Shown: piece after piece, positions 52,619 to 62,541 of the stretch
Layout: the number at the start of each line of letters is the position of its first letter
Numbering within the stretch: the first letter of the stretch is position 1
Assembly: GCF_000159955.1 (NCBI RefSeq)
Contig: NZ_GG695973.1
Span: 280,811-344,810, forward strand
Source of the DNA: Paenibacillus sp. oral taxon 786 str. D14
Lineage (GTDB): Bacteria > Bacillota > Bacilli > Paenibacillales > Paenibacillaceae
Direction: 5' to 3'
DNA: 64,000 nt
Position numbers and translations under genes: made by a program
Notes under the pieces: model-generated
Databases searched by the model: none
What the model was told of the DNA's origin: nothing
What the model saw: the letters and a program-made list of their open reading frames with translations, nothing else

Positions 52619-53368
52619 TCACTCCGCCAAGTCCAGCTTCCGGGAAACGGCCCCCAGCACCTCGCCAATCGGCTCGGTGATCAAGAGGTCAGCCCGGTTA
52701 TCATACGCGGTGGACGAGGCGTTGATCAGCACCGTCCGTTCGCCGCGGAAATAGGTGACCAGATGAGCTGCGGGCTGCACCGTCAGCGAGGTTCCGCCGA
52801 TCACCAGCAGGTCAGCGCCGGCGATCGCCGTTACCGTGTCCTGGATCACCTGCTCATTCAGGTTCTCCCCATACAGCACCACATCCGGCTTGATGATGCC
52901 GCCGCAGCTGCAGCGCGGCACGACGTCTTCGCTGTCCATGACGTCCTTTAACGTATAGGTACGGCCGCATTCCATGCAGGTGTTGCGGTGCACCGATCCG
53001 TGCAGCTCCAGCACGCGGCGGCTGCCCGCCTGTTGATGGAGCCCGTCGATATTTTGCGTCACCACGGCGCTTAGCTTCCCTGCTCGCTCCAACTCAGCCA
53101 AACAGCGGTGCGCGGCGTTGGGCTGCGCCTCCGGATGGAGCATTTTCGTCTTATAGAAATCGAAAAATACGTCCGGATGCCGATCGAAGAACCTCCGGCT
53201 CAAAATCTCCTCCGGCGCATAAGGCGACGCGTTCTCCATCTGATAGATGCCCGCCGCCGAACGGAAGTCAGGGATTCCGCTTTCGGTAGATACCCCGGCC
53301 CCTCCAAAAAATACAATGTTTGAACTCTCCTCAATCCATGCTGCCAACGTGTCGATCTCTTTGCTCAT
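52619..53368 (-). CDS. NAD-dependent protein deacylase (sirtuin, SrtN-like)
   Basis: A 249-residue class U/III sirtuin that removes acetyl groups from lysines using NAD. NAD-binding GGAGVSTESGIPDFRSA is at residue about 22, with TQNIDGLHQQAG and the catalytic His in LELHGSVH. The zinc Cys are in CMECGRTY and CSCGG. Length equals B. subtilis SrtN (247). AGGAGG precedes the ATG. It follows a HAD phosphatase gene by 13 bp and is probably co-transcribed with it. Confidence 0.94.
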   Translation of the reverse strand: MSKEIDTLAAWIEESSNIVFFGGAGVSTESGIPDFRSAAGIYQMENASPYAPEEILSRRFFDRHPDVFFDFYKTKMLHPEAQPNAAHRCLAELERAGKLSAVVTQNIDGLHQQAGSRRVLELHGSVHRNTCMECGRTYTLKDVMDSEDVVPRCSCGGIIKPDVVLYGENLNEQVIQDTVTAIAGADLLVIGGTSLTVQPAAHLVTYFRGERTVLINASSTAYDNRADLLITEPIGEVLGAVSRKLDLAE

Positions 53369-53381
53369 CCGCTCGAACCTC

Positions 53382-54161
53382 CTATGGATGTATCGTCAAC
53401 TCGCGATAATTGGATATAATAACGTCCGCGGCCCGCAAATAAACTGCTTCCTGGGCCTCTTCACCGTACTCCTCCGACACGCCAATGGTCATCACGACGC
53501 CTGCACGCTTTCCCATTTGCATATCGGCATTGCTGTCGCCAATGACCACCGCTTCGCTTGGCGATAGCCCCAGTTCACGGCAGGCGAGCAGCGCCATGTC
53601 CGGCCCCGGCTTGCCCCGGGCAACGCGATCCCGGCCAACCACGCTGGCGAACGCATCCCGGATGCCAAGCCATTCCAGATGCTCCAGCGCCTCCGAGGTT
53701 GAGTCGGAGGTGACGACCGCCAGCTTCACACCCGCCTCACGGCAACTCTGGACAAAATCGCGCAGCCCGGGCAAAGGCACCGCTTCCCGCCGCCGCTTGA
53801 GCTCCGCCATCGCCGTTGCATTTAATTCGCGAACAACGGTTGTCGCTTCGTTCCAAGGCAGCCCTGCGGCATATAACGTCGATGCCAGTAGCGCAATGAT
53901 CTCTTCTTCCGTCCCCATCGCAATCGGACCGGTTTTGTCGTAACCGATCACCCGGTTTCGCTCATCCGTTTGAAGGCCTAGCAGCGCGGATTTGTTGAAC
54001 CCGCCAGGCGAGCCCAACTCAGCCAGCTTCCGCTCCATCAGATCGGTTAAGACCGCGGCCCAGCTGCCCCATAGCCCCATAAAATTCAACAGCGTTCCAT
54101 CTTTATCAAACAAAATGGCCTTGCAAGCTGCTTTCTGCCCGCGCACTTCGATCGTGGCCAT
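53382..54161 (-). CDS. HAD family phosphatase (PGP-like)
   Basis: A 259-residue hydrolase. Motif I is LFDKDGTLLNF, motif II VVTSDS, motif III Lys in RGKPGPDM and motif IV IGDSNADMQMGKRAG. The inserted helical cap between motifs I and II classes it with phosphoglycolate phosphatase-like (subclass I) enzymes. The substrate is unknown. It starts after GGGGGAG and leads the pair with the sirtuin. Confidence 0.9.
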   Translation of the reverse strand: MATIEVRGQKAACKAILFDKDGTLLNFMGLWGSWAAVLTDLMERKLAELGSPGGFNKSALLGLQTDERNRVIGYDKTGPIAMGTEEEIIALLASTLYAAGLPWNEATTVVRELNATAMAELKRRREAVPLPGLRDFVQSCREAGVKLAVVTSDSTSEALEHLEWLGIRDAFASVVGRDRVARGKPGPDMALLACRELGLSPSEAVVIGDSNADMQMGKRAGVVMTIGVSEEYGEEAQEAVYLRAADVIISNYRELTIHP

Positions 54162-54369
54162 CCTCGCTCCCCCTTCCCTACATTGTCCTTATTATACCAT
54201 TTTCACAGGTGTGGGCTGCGGCGGCTCCTAAGTTCATCTCGTTACTTCCTAATTATTTAATAGGTATCTTTTGGCGAATCCTTAAAATTTTAGATAAATC
54301 CGTTTCAACATGGAAATCCGTGGTAAATAAAACATACGTACTCCAAAATAAAATCCAAGGAGGGATTCG

Positions 54370-54636
54370 ATGGCACGAAGCCAAAGCAAGATGACCCGGG
54401 AAGAAGCAGGACGTCTGGGAGGACTGGCCACGGCCAAAAACCACGGCAAAGCCTTTTATAAGCAAATCGGGCAAAAAGGCGGCGAAGCGACCTCGAAAAC
54501 CCACAACCGCGAATTTTATCAGGAAATCGGCCAGAAGGGCGGCGAGGCGACATCCCAGAAGCATGATAAAGGCTTTTACCGGGAAATCGGCCGTAAAGGC
54601 GGGATCGCCCGCAGTAAACCCGGAATCGAAGCGTAA
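54370..54636 (+). CDS. KGG-repeat general stress protein (GsiB-like)
   Basis: An 88-residue hydrophilic protein with four approximately 20-residue repeats ending in GG or KGG (EEAGRLGGLATAKNHGKAFY, KQIGQKGGEATSKTHNREFY, QEIGQKGGEATSQKHDKGFY, REIGRKGGIARSK). This is the GsiB/con-10 hydrophilin pattern, linked to glucose starvation, desiccation and general stress. AAGGAGG precedes the ATG and a hairpin terminator follows. Upstream, GTTTCA-N14-GGTAAA resembles a general-stress promoter only partly. Confidence 0.92.
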   Translation: MARSQSKMTREEAGRLGGLATAKNHGKAFYKQIGQKGGEATSKTHNREFYQEIGQKGGEATSQKHDKGFYREIGRKGGIARSKPGIEA

Positions 54637-54643
54637 GTCTTAA

Positions 54644-54680
54644 GAAATCTCCGGAACCCCCGGAGATTTTCTTTGTTTTT
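54644..54680 (+). terminator. terminator after the KGG protein gene
   Basis: GAAATCTCCGG and CCGGAGATTTTC form a tight stem with a short loop; TTTCTTTGTTTTT follows. Confidence 0.9.
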
Positions 54681-54823
54681 ATAGACCCGATCCACACCAT
54701 TCCCCATGCTTTTTCCTGTGATCGATAGGTAGAAAATCATAACCACTTATGATAGACTTTAGAGAAAACCTTTAGCGGTGTAAAGCTCCAAAACTATAAT
54801 GAATCATGGGAGGATCGGAGATC

Positions 54824-56509
54824 ATGCCAGCCAAGAAAATGCGTTCTGATATGATCAAAAAAGGCTTCGACCGCGCGCCGCACCGCAGCTTGCTGCGTGC
54901 TGCAGGCGTGAAGGAAGAAGATTTCGGCAAACCGTTTATCGCGGTCTGCAACTCTTATATCGATATCGTGCCTGGACATGTGCACTTACAAGAGTTCGGT
55001 AAAATCGTTAAGGAAGCGATCCGCGAAGCGGGCGGCGTTCCGTTTGAATTCAATACCATTGGTGTAGACGACGGGATCGCGATGGGACACATTGGGATGC
55101 GTTATTCCCTGCCAAGCCGGGAAATCATCGCCGACTCGCTCGAGACTGTAGTTTCCGCGCACTGGTTCGACGGGATGGTTTGCATTCCGAACTGCGACAA
55201 AATCACGCCAGGGATGATGATGGGCGCCTTGCGCGTCAATATCCCAACCGTCTTTGTCAGCGGCGGTCCAATGAAAGCCGGCGTCGACAGCAAAGGACGC
55301 AGATTGTCCTTGACCTCCGTCTTTGAAGGCGTTGGCGCCCACCAAGCCGGACAAATCAGCGACAAGGACTTGCTCGAACTGGAACAATACGGCTGTCCGA
55401 CCTGCGGTTCGTGTTCCGGTATGTTCACGGCCAACTCGATGAACTGCCTCGCTGAAGCGCTGGGCTTGGCGCTGCCGGGGAACGGCACCATCCTCGCTGT
55501 CGCCGAAGAGCGCCGCGAATTCGTCCGGAAGTCTGCGCAGCAGCTGATGAAGCTGATCGAGCTTGATCTGAAACCGCGCGACATCGTGACGAAGGAATCG
55601 ATCGACAACGCTTTTGCGCTGGATATGGCTATGGGCGGCTCCACGAACACCGTCCTGCATACGCTGGCTTTGGCCCAAGAAGCAGGAATCGATTACCCGC
55701 TGGAACGGATCAATGAAGTGGCCAACCGCGTGCCGCATATTGCAAAGCTGGCTCCGGCGTCCGATATCTTTATCGAAGACGTGCATCGGGCTGGCGGCGT
55801 CAGCGCCGTGCTCAACGAGCTGCTGAAGAAGCCGGGAGCCATCTACGGCGATCAAATCACCGTTACCGGCAAAACGCTCGCCGAGAACGTCGCCGGATGC
55901 GAAATCCTCGACCACAACGTCATCCGTCCGATCGACAATCCGCATTCCGAGAAAGGCGGACTTGCTATCCTGTATGGTAACCTGGCGCCGGAAGGCTCCG
56001 TCATCAAGGTGGGAGCTGTTGACCCTTCGGTTGGCGGATATCATAAAGGCCCGGCGATCTGCTTCGACTCGCAGGAAGAAGCGCTCGAAGGGATCGCGAA
56101 CGGTAAAGTCAAAGAGGGTTGCGTTGTTGTCATCCGCTATGAAGGACCAAAGGGCGGTCCAGGCATGCCTGAAATGCTGGCTCCAACGTCGCAGATCGTC
56201 GGCATGGGTCTGGGCGCGAAGGTCGGTCTGATCACCGACGGACGCTTCTCCGGCGCTTCCCGCGGAATCAGCATCGGTCATATCTCTCCTGAGGCTGCTG
56301 AAGGCGGCCCAATCGCTTTCGTTGAAGACGGCGACATCATCGAGCTGGACTTGAATAACCGCAAAATCGAGCTGCATGTCAGCGATGAAGAGCTCGCGCG
56401 CCGCAAAGCCAATTGGAAAGGCTTTGAGCCGAAGGTCAAAACCGGTTATCTGGCCCGTTATTCCAAACTGGTCACCAACGCCAGCTCCGGCGGCGTGATG
56501 AAAATTTAA
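54824..56509 (+). CDS. ilvD: dihydroxy-acid dehydratase
   Basis: A 561-residue Fe-S dehydratase of branched-chain amino acid synthesis (dihydroxy-isovalerate to ketoisovalerate). The cluster Cys are in [30 protein letters not shown] and the more N-terminal [12 protein letters not shown]. The C-terminal domain has [11 protein letters not shown] and [20 protein letters not shown]. Length matches B. subtilis IlvD. The ATG at 54824 ([10 protein letters not shown]) is chosen because GGGAGG overlaps the earlier ATG at 54806. No T-box leader is present upstream; the gene stands alone. Confidence 0.96.
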   Translation: MPAKKMRSDMIKKGFDRAPHRSLLRAAGVKEEDFGKPFIAVCNSYIDIVPGHVHLQEFGKIVKEAIREAGGVPFEFNTIGVDDGIAMGHIGMRYSLPSREIIADSLETVVSAHWFDGMVCIPNCDKITPGMMMGALRVNIPTVFVSGGPMKAGVDSKGRRLSLTSVFEGVGAHQAGQISDKDLLELEQYGCPTCGSCSGMFTANSMNCLAEALGLALPGNGTILAVAEERREFVRKSAQQLMKLIELDLKPRDIVTKESIDNAFALDMAMGGSTNTVLHTLALAQEAGIDYPLERINEVANRVPHIAKLAPASDIFIEDVHRAGGVSAVLNELLKKPGAIYGDQITVTGKTLAENVAGCEILDHNVIRPIDNPHSEKGGLAILYGNLAPEGSVIKVGAVDPSVGGYHKGPAICFDSQEEALEGIANGKVKEGCVVVIRYEGPKGGPGMPEMLAPTSQIVGMGLGAKVGLITDGRFSGASRGISIGHISPEAAEGGPIAFVEDGDIIELDLNNRKIELHVSDEELARRKANWKGFEPKVKTGYLARYSKLVTNASSGGVMKI

Positions 56510-56522
56510 TTTAGCTTAACTC

Positions 56523-56571
56523 AAAAGGCCGTACCCGGATCATTTTAGATTCGGGTACGGCCTTTTCTTTT
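56523..56571. terminator. terminator after ilvD
   Basis: AAAAGGCCGTACCCG and CGGGTACGGCCTTTTCTTT form a long perfect stem, usable by the convergent deacetylase gene too. Confidence 0.92.
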
Positions 56572-56601
56572 AGAGTTAACAAAAATAATGGATAAGAGCG
56601 A

Positions 56602-58023
56602 TTAACGCGTAGGCAAGGATACGCTAAGCAAAGACTCCTCTTCCACGGCCTCCGGCTTCTCATCCACCGTATGGCTGCTGCGATGCGAGCCGTTCTCGGC
56701 GAACCGCTCCAACAGCACATCCATCGGCATCACGATCATCTTCGGTACCAGCTCCTGAGGTTGCTCTTTTAATCTTGAGGTACCGGCAGGGTGAATAACA
56801 CTCATTAATAATTTCAAATAGATTTTCGTCGAGCTGGCAAACCAGCCCTTCGGTAAATCCTTAATTATAAACCCAAATTGCTCCGGACCCCGGTTAATCA
56901 TGCTGACGCCATACAGCGCCTTAACGTCTTTTAACTCAGGATGCTCGATCACATATTTGGCAAAAAGGGGTAGCGTCTTCTCCATTTTGCGGATCATTTG
57001 AATCGCCAAATGCACGCTTGTTCTGGAGCGAGCCCCATACTCAAACAATTTTTTGTTGTCAAAATGAAGCTCCATCACTTGATCTCCAGATTCCAATGTC
57101 TTCCCATTGTTCATCGCCACCGGCTCTCCATGATAGGATCGGACTCGGAAATGAAGGAAAGGATCCTCCGGTTCGGGAGCTTTCAATTGAAAAAGGATGT
57201 GGAAGATCTTCTCCCAAACGAGCCATAAGGCTACGATACATCGCTTAAACCAGGTAATCTTCACTGGCGTTCTCCCCTTCGGCGTTGCAGTTTCAACCCG
57301 TTTGCCTTGAAGCTTGGCCTCTTCCGTCGCCTGAATCAATTCATCAATGCGGATGCTTCGCAATCCGCGGCGATCCGCTTCCGTCAGCACGCGCTCGAGC
57401 GCGATCAGCATTTCCGCCGGCGCTCCGGTGTTCGCACCTAGTGTGGCACCACAGTCGTGCAGGAGAAAGACCTCACCGCCCCGCAGCTTCTTCAGCATAC
57501 GCTCCGTTAACCGGTCAGCGCCGACCTTGACCCGCCAATCGCCGAACATAGCCGACCACAGCACGATCTGTGTATTTCCGCGGTTCGCAAAATCAAACAA
57601 GTTGACAATGCCCCACGGCGGACGATAGTAATGAGAATTGAAGCCCGTCACGTCATGTATGATCTGATTCGTCTTCTGAATCTGCTTCTTGACGGCCGCC
57701 GGCCCCATGAGCCAATTGGTTTTGTGCACATAGTTGTGCGACCCTATCAAATGGCCTTCCTCATGAATCCGTTTAATCAATTCGGGGTGTCTCTCCGCAT
57801 TGGAACCAACGAGGAAAAACGTTGCTTTCGCTCCGTGGCGCTTGAGCAGATCAAGCAATTGTGGAGTATATTTCGGATCGGGACCATCGTCGAACGTTAG
57901 CGCAAACGCCTTCTCGCTGATCCCGCGCTTAAATACGCGAAAACCGAAAATCCGAGTGATCAATCCGGGTATAAAAGCGTACAGCGTAGAGATATAAAAT
58001 AACCATAGCAGCAAAGTCTCCAT
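56602..58023 (-). CDS. polysaccharide deacetylase with C-terminal YkoP-like domain
   Basis: A 473-residue protein. An N-terminal membrane anchor (LLLWLFYISTLYAFIPGLI) precedes a NodB/CE4 deacetylase domain (residues about 35-235): motif 1 FALTFDDGPDPKYTP, motif 2 GSHNYVHKTN, motif 3 YRPPWG, motif 5 VFLLHDCG. Residues about 270-440 form a separate domain resembling B. subtilis YkoP. These enzymes deacetylate peptidoglycan or other N-acetylated glycans; motif 2 reads HNYVH where HTxxH is usual. GGGGAAAG precedes the ATG at 58023. Confidence 0.88.
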   Translation of the reverse strand: METLLLWLFYISTLYAFIPGLITRIFGFRVFKRGISEKAFALTFDDGPDPKYTPQLLDLLKRHGAKATFFLVGSNAERHPELIKRIHEEGHLIGSHNYVHKTNWLMGPAAVKKQIQKTNQIIHDVTGFNSHYYRPPWGIVNLFDFANRGNTQIVLWSAMFGDWRVKVGADRLTERMLKKLRGGEVFLLHDCGATLGANTGAPAEMLIALERVLTEADRRGLRSIRIDELIQATEEAKLQGKRVETATPKGRTPVKITWFKRCIVALWLVWEKIFHILFQLKAPEPEDPFLHFRVRSYHGEPVAMNNGKTLESGDQVMELHFDNKKLFEYGARSRTSVHLAIQMIRKMEKTLPLFAKYVIEHPELKDVKALYGVSMINRGPEQFGFIIKDLPKGWFASSTKIYLKLLMSVIHPAGTSRLKEQPQELVPKMIVMPMDVLLERFAENGSHRSSHTVDEKPEAVEEESLLSVSLPTR

Positions 58024-58150
58024 ATGCTTTCCCCACTTTTCTATGATCAATGACTTTGGCATGCTCCGTGAAAAGCATAGCATCTACACTATTTTATCAC
58101 AGACATCTTCAGTTTAGGCGCATTTTTTTGGGGAAGGCATAGGAAATCGG

Positions 58151-59935
58151 TCAACCTTCCGCAGCCAGTAAATCCATTGTTCGCCGGAACAATTCGGCGG
58201 CCAGATGCTTGGATCTTTCCGGCTGGTTTTGAACGAGGACGGCGACAGCATACTTGGGTTGATGAGTCGGTCCGTAACCGATAAACCATTGATGATTCAG
58301 CTGCTTATGATTCTTCACAACCTCAGCTGTTCCCGATTTTCCAGCCAGCGGCCATTTGGCTTTCTGCAAAGTTCGCCCGGTGCCGTCTGTGACAACCAGC
58401 CTCATCATGGACAACAGCCGTTGTGCCGTTTGCGGAGTAATTTGTCCAGCGGAGGAGGGCGAAGCTTGAACCGGCAATGCGGAGAGCAGCGAACCTTCCT
58501 TATAACGGATCTCGCTGACTAAGCGGGGCGCCATAACCTGTCCGCCGTGGAGCAAAGTAACAACCAGATTGGCCGCTTGCAGTGGAGAGACAAGCACGTC
58601 CCGCTGACCAATCGCTGTCTGTGCCCGCACCCCGCCGTCCGCCGCCGCCAGATTGCTAAAGACCGCCCCGGCTTCTTCCTGATCCAGCGGCCGCAAGGAA
58701 TCCCCTCCAAGGAAGGACGGATCGTGCCAGCCCACGGTGCGCCCCAGCCCCAGCTTGGCGGCTGTCCGGGCAATCGCCTCCGCACTCAGCCGTTCTCCCA
58801 GTGTGGCGAATACCACGTTACACGACCTCGCAAAGCCTTCCTCCAGCGTAAGGTTTCCATGTCCGCCTTCCTTCCAGCATGACAAGCCGTATTTTCCGTA
58901 ATGCCCGCTGCAGTGGAACATCTCCCCGGGAAATGTCACCTGCTCCTCCAGCGCAGCCGCCGCAATCACCGCCTTAAAAATCGAACCCGGCACACTGGCC
59001 TTAACCGCCTTATTACTCCAGTTCTCTGCTGCCGGATCAACGTGATGCGGATCGTAGAAAGGCAGCGATACCATCGAGACGATATCGGCGGTTTTGGCGT
59101 CCAGCACGACCACTGCTCCATCCGTCACTTTCATCTCATCCGCTAACCGCTCGATTTTTTGTTGGAGGGTGTCATCAACTGTCGTTTGGATTTGCAGCGG
59201 ATAGTATCGGCTAGCCTCCGCATTCACCCGCGTCCCCATCCCAACTAGCGGATCCTTGCGGCCATCAACCGTGTAGGCCGCTCTGACGCTGCCGATTCCG
59301 CGGAGCATGTTATCCAGCGTTTTCTCCAACCCCGAAGCTCCAACCTGCAGCGTTAACGCGAAGTCCGGTTGGTGCTTATCTTCTCGCAACTTACGGATGA
59401 CGTCCGGCCGTTGCGTCACGAAGCCAAGCCATTGATTCCCCCGTTCGCCCGGTCCGTAACGCGTCATATACGGCAGCACCTCCAGCCCTTCCAGATGAGG
59501 CAAAGAACGGGCTATCTCTTCGCTAAGCCGAAGCGGTTCCCCCGGCTCCCCGCCAGGCTTGGGCCAGACGTAAGGGCGCTCCAACTGTTCCCATTTCCTT
59601 TGGAGTTCGGGAATCGTTGTCCCCAATACGGCCGCCAATCCGGTAATCTGATCTGCTGCGGGCAACTTGCGGACAGGGAACAGAATTGGTGTCCAACCGA
59701 CTTCGCCCGTCAGCGCCTTTCCGTTGCGATCAACAAGTTGACCTCGCCCCGGATCCAACTCAATACTCTCTTCCCGTTGCCGGACGGCGAGTTCATTGAT
59801 TGTCTTGCCGCTTACGGTCACCGCCTTAAACGCTGAAGCCATCTGAATCCAAGCGATCCGCAGCGCAAATAGTCCCAGCACCGCCGCAAAGGAAAGTAAC
59901 AGATAAAATATCCGTTTTTTGCGCAATAACGACAT
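58151..59935 (-). CDS. penicillin-binding protein, class B transpeptidase
   Basis: A 594-residue membrane-anchored transpeptidase for peptidoglycan cross-linking. A single N-terminal anchor (residues about 9-30) is followed by the PBP dimerisation domain (DPGRGQLVDRNGKAL) and the catalytic domain. Active-site Ser318 is in GSIFK (SxxK), motif 2 is SCN (371-373) and motif 3 is GKSGTAEV (about 530). All three motifs are intact. Whether it serves the side wall, septum or spore cannot be told from sequence; it is monocistronic. Confidence 0.9.
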   Translation of the reverse strand: MSLLRKKRIFYLLLSFAAVLGLFALRIAWIQMASAFKAVTVSGKTINELAVRQREESIELDPGRGQLVDRNGKALTGEVGWTPILFPVRKLPAADQITGLAAVLGTTIPELQRKWEQLERPYVWPKPGGEPGEPLRLSEEIARSLPHLEGLEVLPYMTRYGPGERGNQWLGFVTQRPDVIRKLREDKHQPDFALTLQVGASGLEKTLDNMLRGIGSVRAAYTVDGRKDPLVGMGTRVNAEASRYYPLQIQTTVDDTLQQKIERLADEMKVTDGAVVVLDAKTADIVSMVSLPFYDPHHVDPAAENWSNKAVKASVPGSIFKAVIAAAALEEQVTFPGEMFHCSGHYGKYGLSCWKEGGHGNLTLEEGFARSCNVVFATLGERLSAEAIARTAAKLGLGRTVGWHDPSFLGGDSLRPLDQEEAGAVFSNLAAADGGVRAQTAIGQRDVLVSPLQAANLVVTLLHGGQVMAPRLVSEIRYKEGSLLSALPVQASPSSAGQITPQTAQRLLSMMRLVVTDGTGRTLQKAKWPLAGKSGTAEVVKNHKQLNHQWFIGYGPTHQPKYAVAVLVQNQPERSKHLAAELFRRTMDLLAAEG

Positions 59936-60015
59936 CGTTCGCCCTCCATTCTGTTCCCATTATTTCCTGGGAAAAGTCGGGCTAAACAAACACCAAGCTA
60001 TCTTGATCCCCTGCA

Positions 60016-60060
60016 AAGTAAAAGCCCGGCTGCACCTGCATCGCAGATGAGCCGGGCTTC
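60016..60060 (-). terminator. terminator after the chemoreceptor gene
   Basis: Minus-strand AAGCCCGGCT pairs with AGCCGGGCTTTT around a 19-base loop. Confidence 0.85.
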
Positions 60061-60123
60061 TCCCCGCCCCCGGAACCCTCGGGGATGGGCCAAGCTTTGA
60101 TTTCCGTCGCTTAAGCCTGCTAT

Positions 60124-62301
60124 CTATACGGTGAATTTCGACAACGACTCTTTCAAGCCAGCCGACACATTCTCCAGTTTGTTTGACAGCTGTACCAGTT
60201 GATCGCCGACCGTTTGCTGTTCGCTGGAGAGCGATGCAACCTCTTCGGACGTGGCGGACGATTGCTGTGCGACGGCACTGACGTTGCTCATCGCTTCCGA
60301 CAAGACCGCTTGCGATTCGTTTAGCTGGTCGATGGAAGCCGTTACGGAATCCAGGTGACGCACGAAGCCTTCCATTTGTTGCTGCACCGATACGAAAATT
60401 TGGTTGGTTTCCTGCACCGATGCGATTTGCTCTTGGAAGATCGGGCTCGCCTCGGACAAGGTCTTCACCGTTTCATTCATCTCTTTCTGAATCGTATCTG
60501 TGATTTCGCCGACCATGGTGATCGACTGACGCGACTGATCGGCCAGTTGGCGAATTTCATCGGCAACGACCATAAATCCGCGGCCTGCAGCACCTGCGCG
60601 GGCTGCTTCAATCGTAGCATTAAGCGACAGGATATTCGTTTGCTGCGTAATGTTCTGCATGACATCAAGCACTTTCAAGACGGAGCCAGTGCTTGCTTTG
60701 AGCGAGTCGACCTTGGCGGTCAAAGCGTTGATCATTTCGACCGTCATATTGGTTTTCTCCATCAATCCGTTCAAATACTGAGTCCCTTGCTGACTGGACT
60801 TCTCCACCTGACGAGCCGAAATCTCCATCTCTTTGTTCGATTGGACAACGCGTTCCATTTGCCGGGAAATATTCTCGGTCAGCTCATTACCGCGTTCCGC
60901 TTCGTTAGCCAGGCTGGTTGCCCCGTTAGCAATTTCTTCAGTCGCCACGGCGATTTCTTTCGCAGACAACGCCGTTTTGTTCGACGCTTGTGTCAATTCA
61001 GCAGCCGTATCCAATACATCCTGTGCGGAGTTATTGGTTTGCTTAACGAGGGCTGTGATATTTTCCATCATCACATTAAAGCTTACTGCCAATTGACCAA
61101 TTTCATCTTTCGATTTCGTGTTCATCCGAACGTTCAGATTCCCTTTGGAGCCTTCCTCCATCAGGTTTCTCAGCTTGCCAAGCGGATAAGCGATCATCCG
61201 AACCATCCATACCCCGATCAGAATGGCAATGATCGCAACCACGATCAGCGAGAAGATCGTAAACATCAGAATGCGATTTGCGCTCTTCGTCAGTTCAGCC
61301 GTATCGACGGTACCGATTAACTTCCAGCCGGACGACTGGGTGCTATAGGAAGCAAGGACAGCGTTGCCGTTGGCATCCTTCGTCCGGAAAGTACCCGAAG
61401 CCTCGGTGGCTTGTCCCATATCAAATTCGGACGGATTTCCTTGATCTCTTTCAACGGAAGAACCTACAACGATGTTATCTTGAGTCACCATTTGCAGCTT
61501 GGAGTTATTCCCCAGCTTAACCTCTTTCAAATAGCCGTCTAGGATTTCCAGGTTGATATCAGCAATCAGAATAAAGCGTTTCATGCTGTTAACGCTCTGT
61601 ACCGAGCGAGCTAAACGGAAGACTTCCGTACCCTTACCTTTCGATGGCACTTGCATCCATAAAGTTTTAGTGGCGCTGGTCAGATCTTTAAACCAGGCTT
61701 CTTCGCGCACGGTATCCAAGAACGTGACATCGGCACTGCCCGAAGTGACGTCGTCCACAATGTTGTCAGCCGACAACATGTAAACGGCGGAAACCCCCTT
61801 CGTGGAGAAGGTCAACGTATTCAGACGTGTTCTCATTTTGTTGGTTGCCGTAAACTTGTCATAATCCGAAATGTTCGCCAACGAAGCATCCATGATTGCA
61901 TTTTGCATCTCATCGTCCAAGAACATTTGCTGAAGGTTCTCCTCATACTTCTGCATGACAATATCTAGCTTCTGCGAGGTTTGAACGATGGTCTGCAGGT
62001 TGGCTTGTTCCGCATTGTCCTGAATGGTTCCCTTCGCCATTTGGGAGGACATAATCCCGATCGTCAGGACGAAAAACATGATTGCGACAAAGAAGATCAG
62101 GAACAACCGTACCCCCACTGCTTTCGCGGGGTTGAATTGTTTCGGCAGCTTGTCCAGCAAATTAGCCAGTAAAGCTTTGGTATCTCGCGTTGCTTTTCCT
62201 CCTGGCTGAACCGCCTTGGATTTCGTCCGCTCTCCCTTTTGTTTCTTTTCCTTCTTTTTGCTGTTGGTTTCTTGGTCCTCGTTCTTCGGAACCAGACTCA
62301 T
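60124..62301 (-). CDS. methyl-accepting chemotaxis protein
   Basis: A 725-residue transmembrane chemoreceptor. A Lys-rich cytosolic extension of about 60 residues (NSKKKEKKQKGERTKSKAVQ) precedes the first membrane segment (VRLFLIFFVAIMFFVLTIG). The external ligand-binding region (about 90-330) is Cache-like. The second membrane segment (FTIFSLIVVAIIAILIGVWM), HAMP domain and a long cytosolic signalling domain follow, with the conserved tip near NILSLNATIEAARAGAAGRG. GGTGGGTGAT precedes the ATG at 62301. A SigD-like promoter lies at 62435-62462. The ligand is unknown. Confidence 0.93.
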   Translation of the reverse strand: MSLVPKNEDQETNSKKKEKKQKGERTKSKAVQPGGKATRDTKALLANLLDKLPKQFNPAKAVGVRLFLIFFVAIMFFVLTIGIMSSQMAKGTIQDNAEQANLQTIVQTSQKLDIVMQKYEENLQQMFLDDEMQNAIMDASLANISDYDKFTATNKMRTRLNTLTFSTKGVSAVYMLSADNIVDDVTSGSADVTFLDTVREEAWFKDLTSATKTLWMQVPSKGKGTEVFRLARSVQSVNSMKRFILIADINLEILDGYLKEVKLGNNSKLQMVTQDNIVVGSSVERDQGNPSEFDMGQATEASGTFRTKDANGNAVLASYSTQSSGWKLIGTVDTAELTKSANRILMFTIFSLIVVAIIAILIGVWMVRMIAYPLGKLRNLMEEGSKGNLNVRMNTKSKDEIGQLAVSFNVMMENITALVKQTNNSAQDVLDTAAELTQASNKTALSAKEIAVATEEIANGATSLANEAERGNELTENISRQMERVVQSNKEMEISARQVEKSSQQGTQYLNGLMEKTNMTVEMINALTAKVDSLKASTGSVLKVLDVMQNITQQTNILSLNATIEAARAGAAGRGFMVVADEIRQLADQSRQSITMVGEITDTIQKEMNETVKTLSEASPIFQEQIASVQETNQIFVSVQQQMEGFVRHLDSVTASIDQLNESQAVLSEAMSNVSAVAQQSSATSEEVASLSSEQQTVGDQLVQLSNKLENVSAGLKESLSKFTV

Positions 62302-62434
62302 GTTGATCACCCACCACTCATAATAGTTGCAGACCTCAATTTTTAGGCTTGAGGTCATACATAATGCTGTTGGTTTCTCACATTTCTCGTCAGCTATTGA
62401 AAATATTCGACAATACCTGACGTTCTCCTCTATA

Positions 62435-62462
62435 ATATCGGTTTCATATGTGGTGGATTTTA
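62435..62462 (-). promoter_or_regulatory. SigD-like promoter of the chemoreceptor gene
   Basis: Minus-strand TAAA (62462-62459), 16 bases, then ACCGATAT (62442-62435), one base off the SigD -10 GCCGATAT. SigD drives motility and chemoreceptor genes in Bacillus, which fits the downstream gene. Confidence 0.6.
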
Positions 62463-62483
62463 AATAATATTGACAAAAGTCAC

Positions 62484-62520
62484 AAAAAAGGGCCTTTCGT
62501 CCTAGAAACGAACAGGCCCT
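62484..62520 (-). terminator. terminator after the U32 protein gene
   Basis: Minus-strand AGGGCCTGTTCGT pairs with ACGAAAGGCCCT and is followed by TTTTTTG. Confidence 0.9.
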
Positions 62521-62541
62521 AAAGCATATTGATTTTTTCCA

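Noticed and set aside
54255..54330. SigB promoter for the KGG protein gene
   Set aside because: GTTTCA-N14-GGTAAA fits only loosely, and SigB is not generally expected in Paenibacillus; kept only as a remark in the gene entry.
54690..54823. T-box or leader attenuator upstream of ilvD
   Set aside because: No T-box sequence, specifier loop or terminator precedes ilvD; the gap is only about 145 bases.
54986..56377. 463-residue open frame on the minus strand across ilvD
   Set aside because: Mirror frame of ilvD with no family similarity or start signals.
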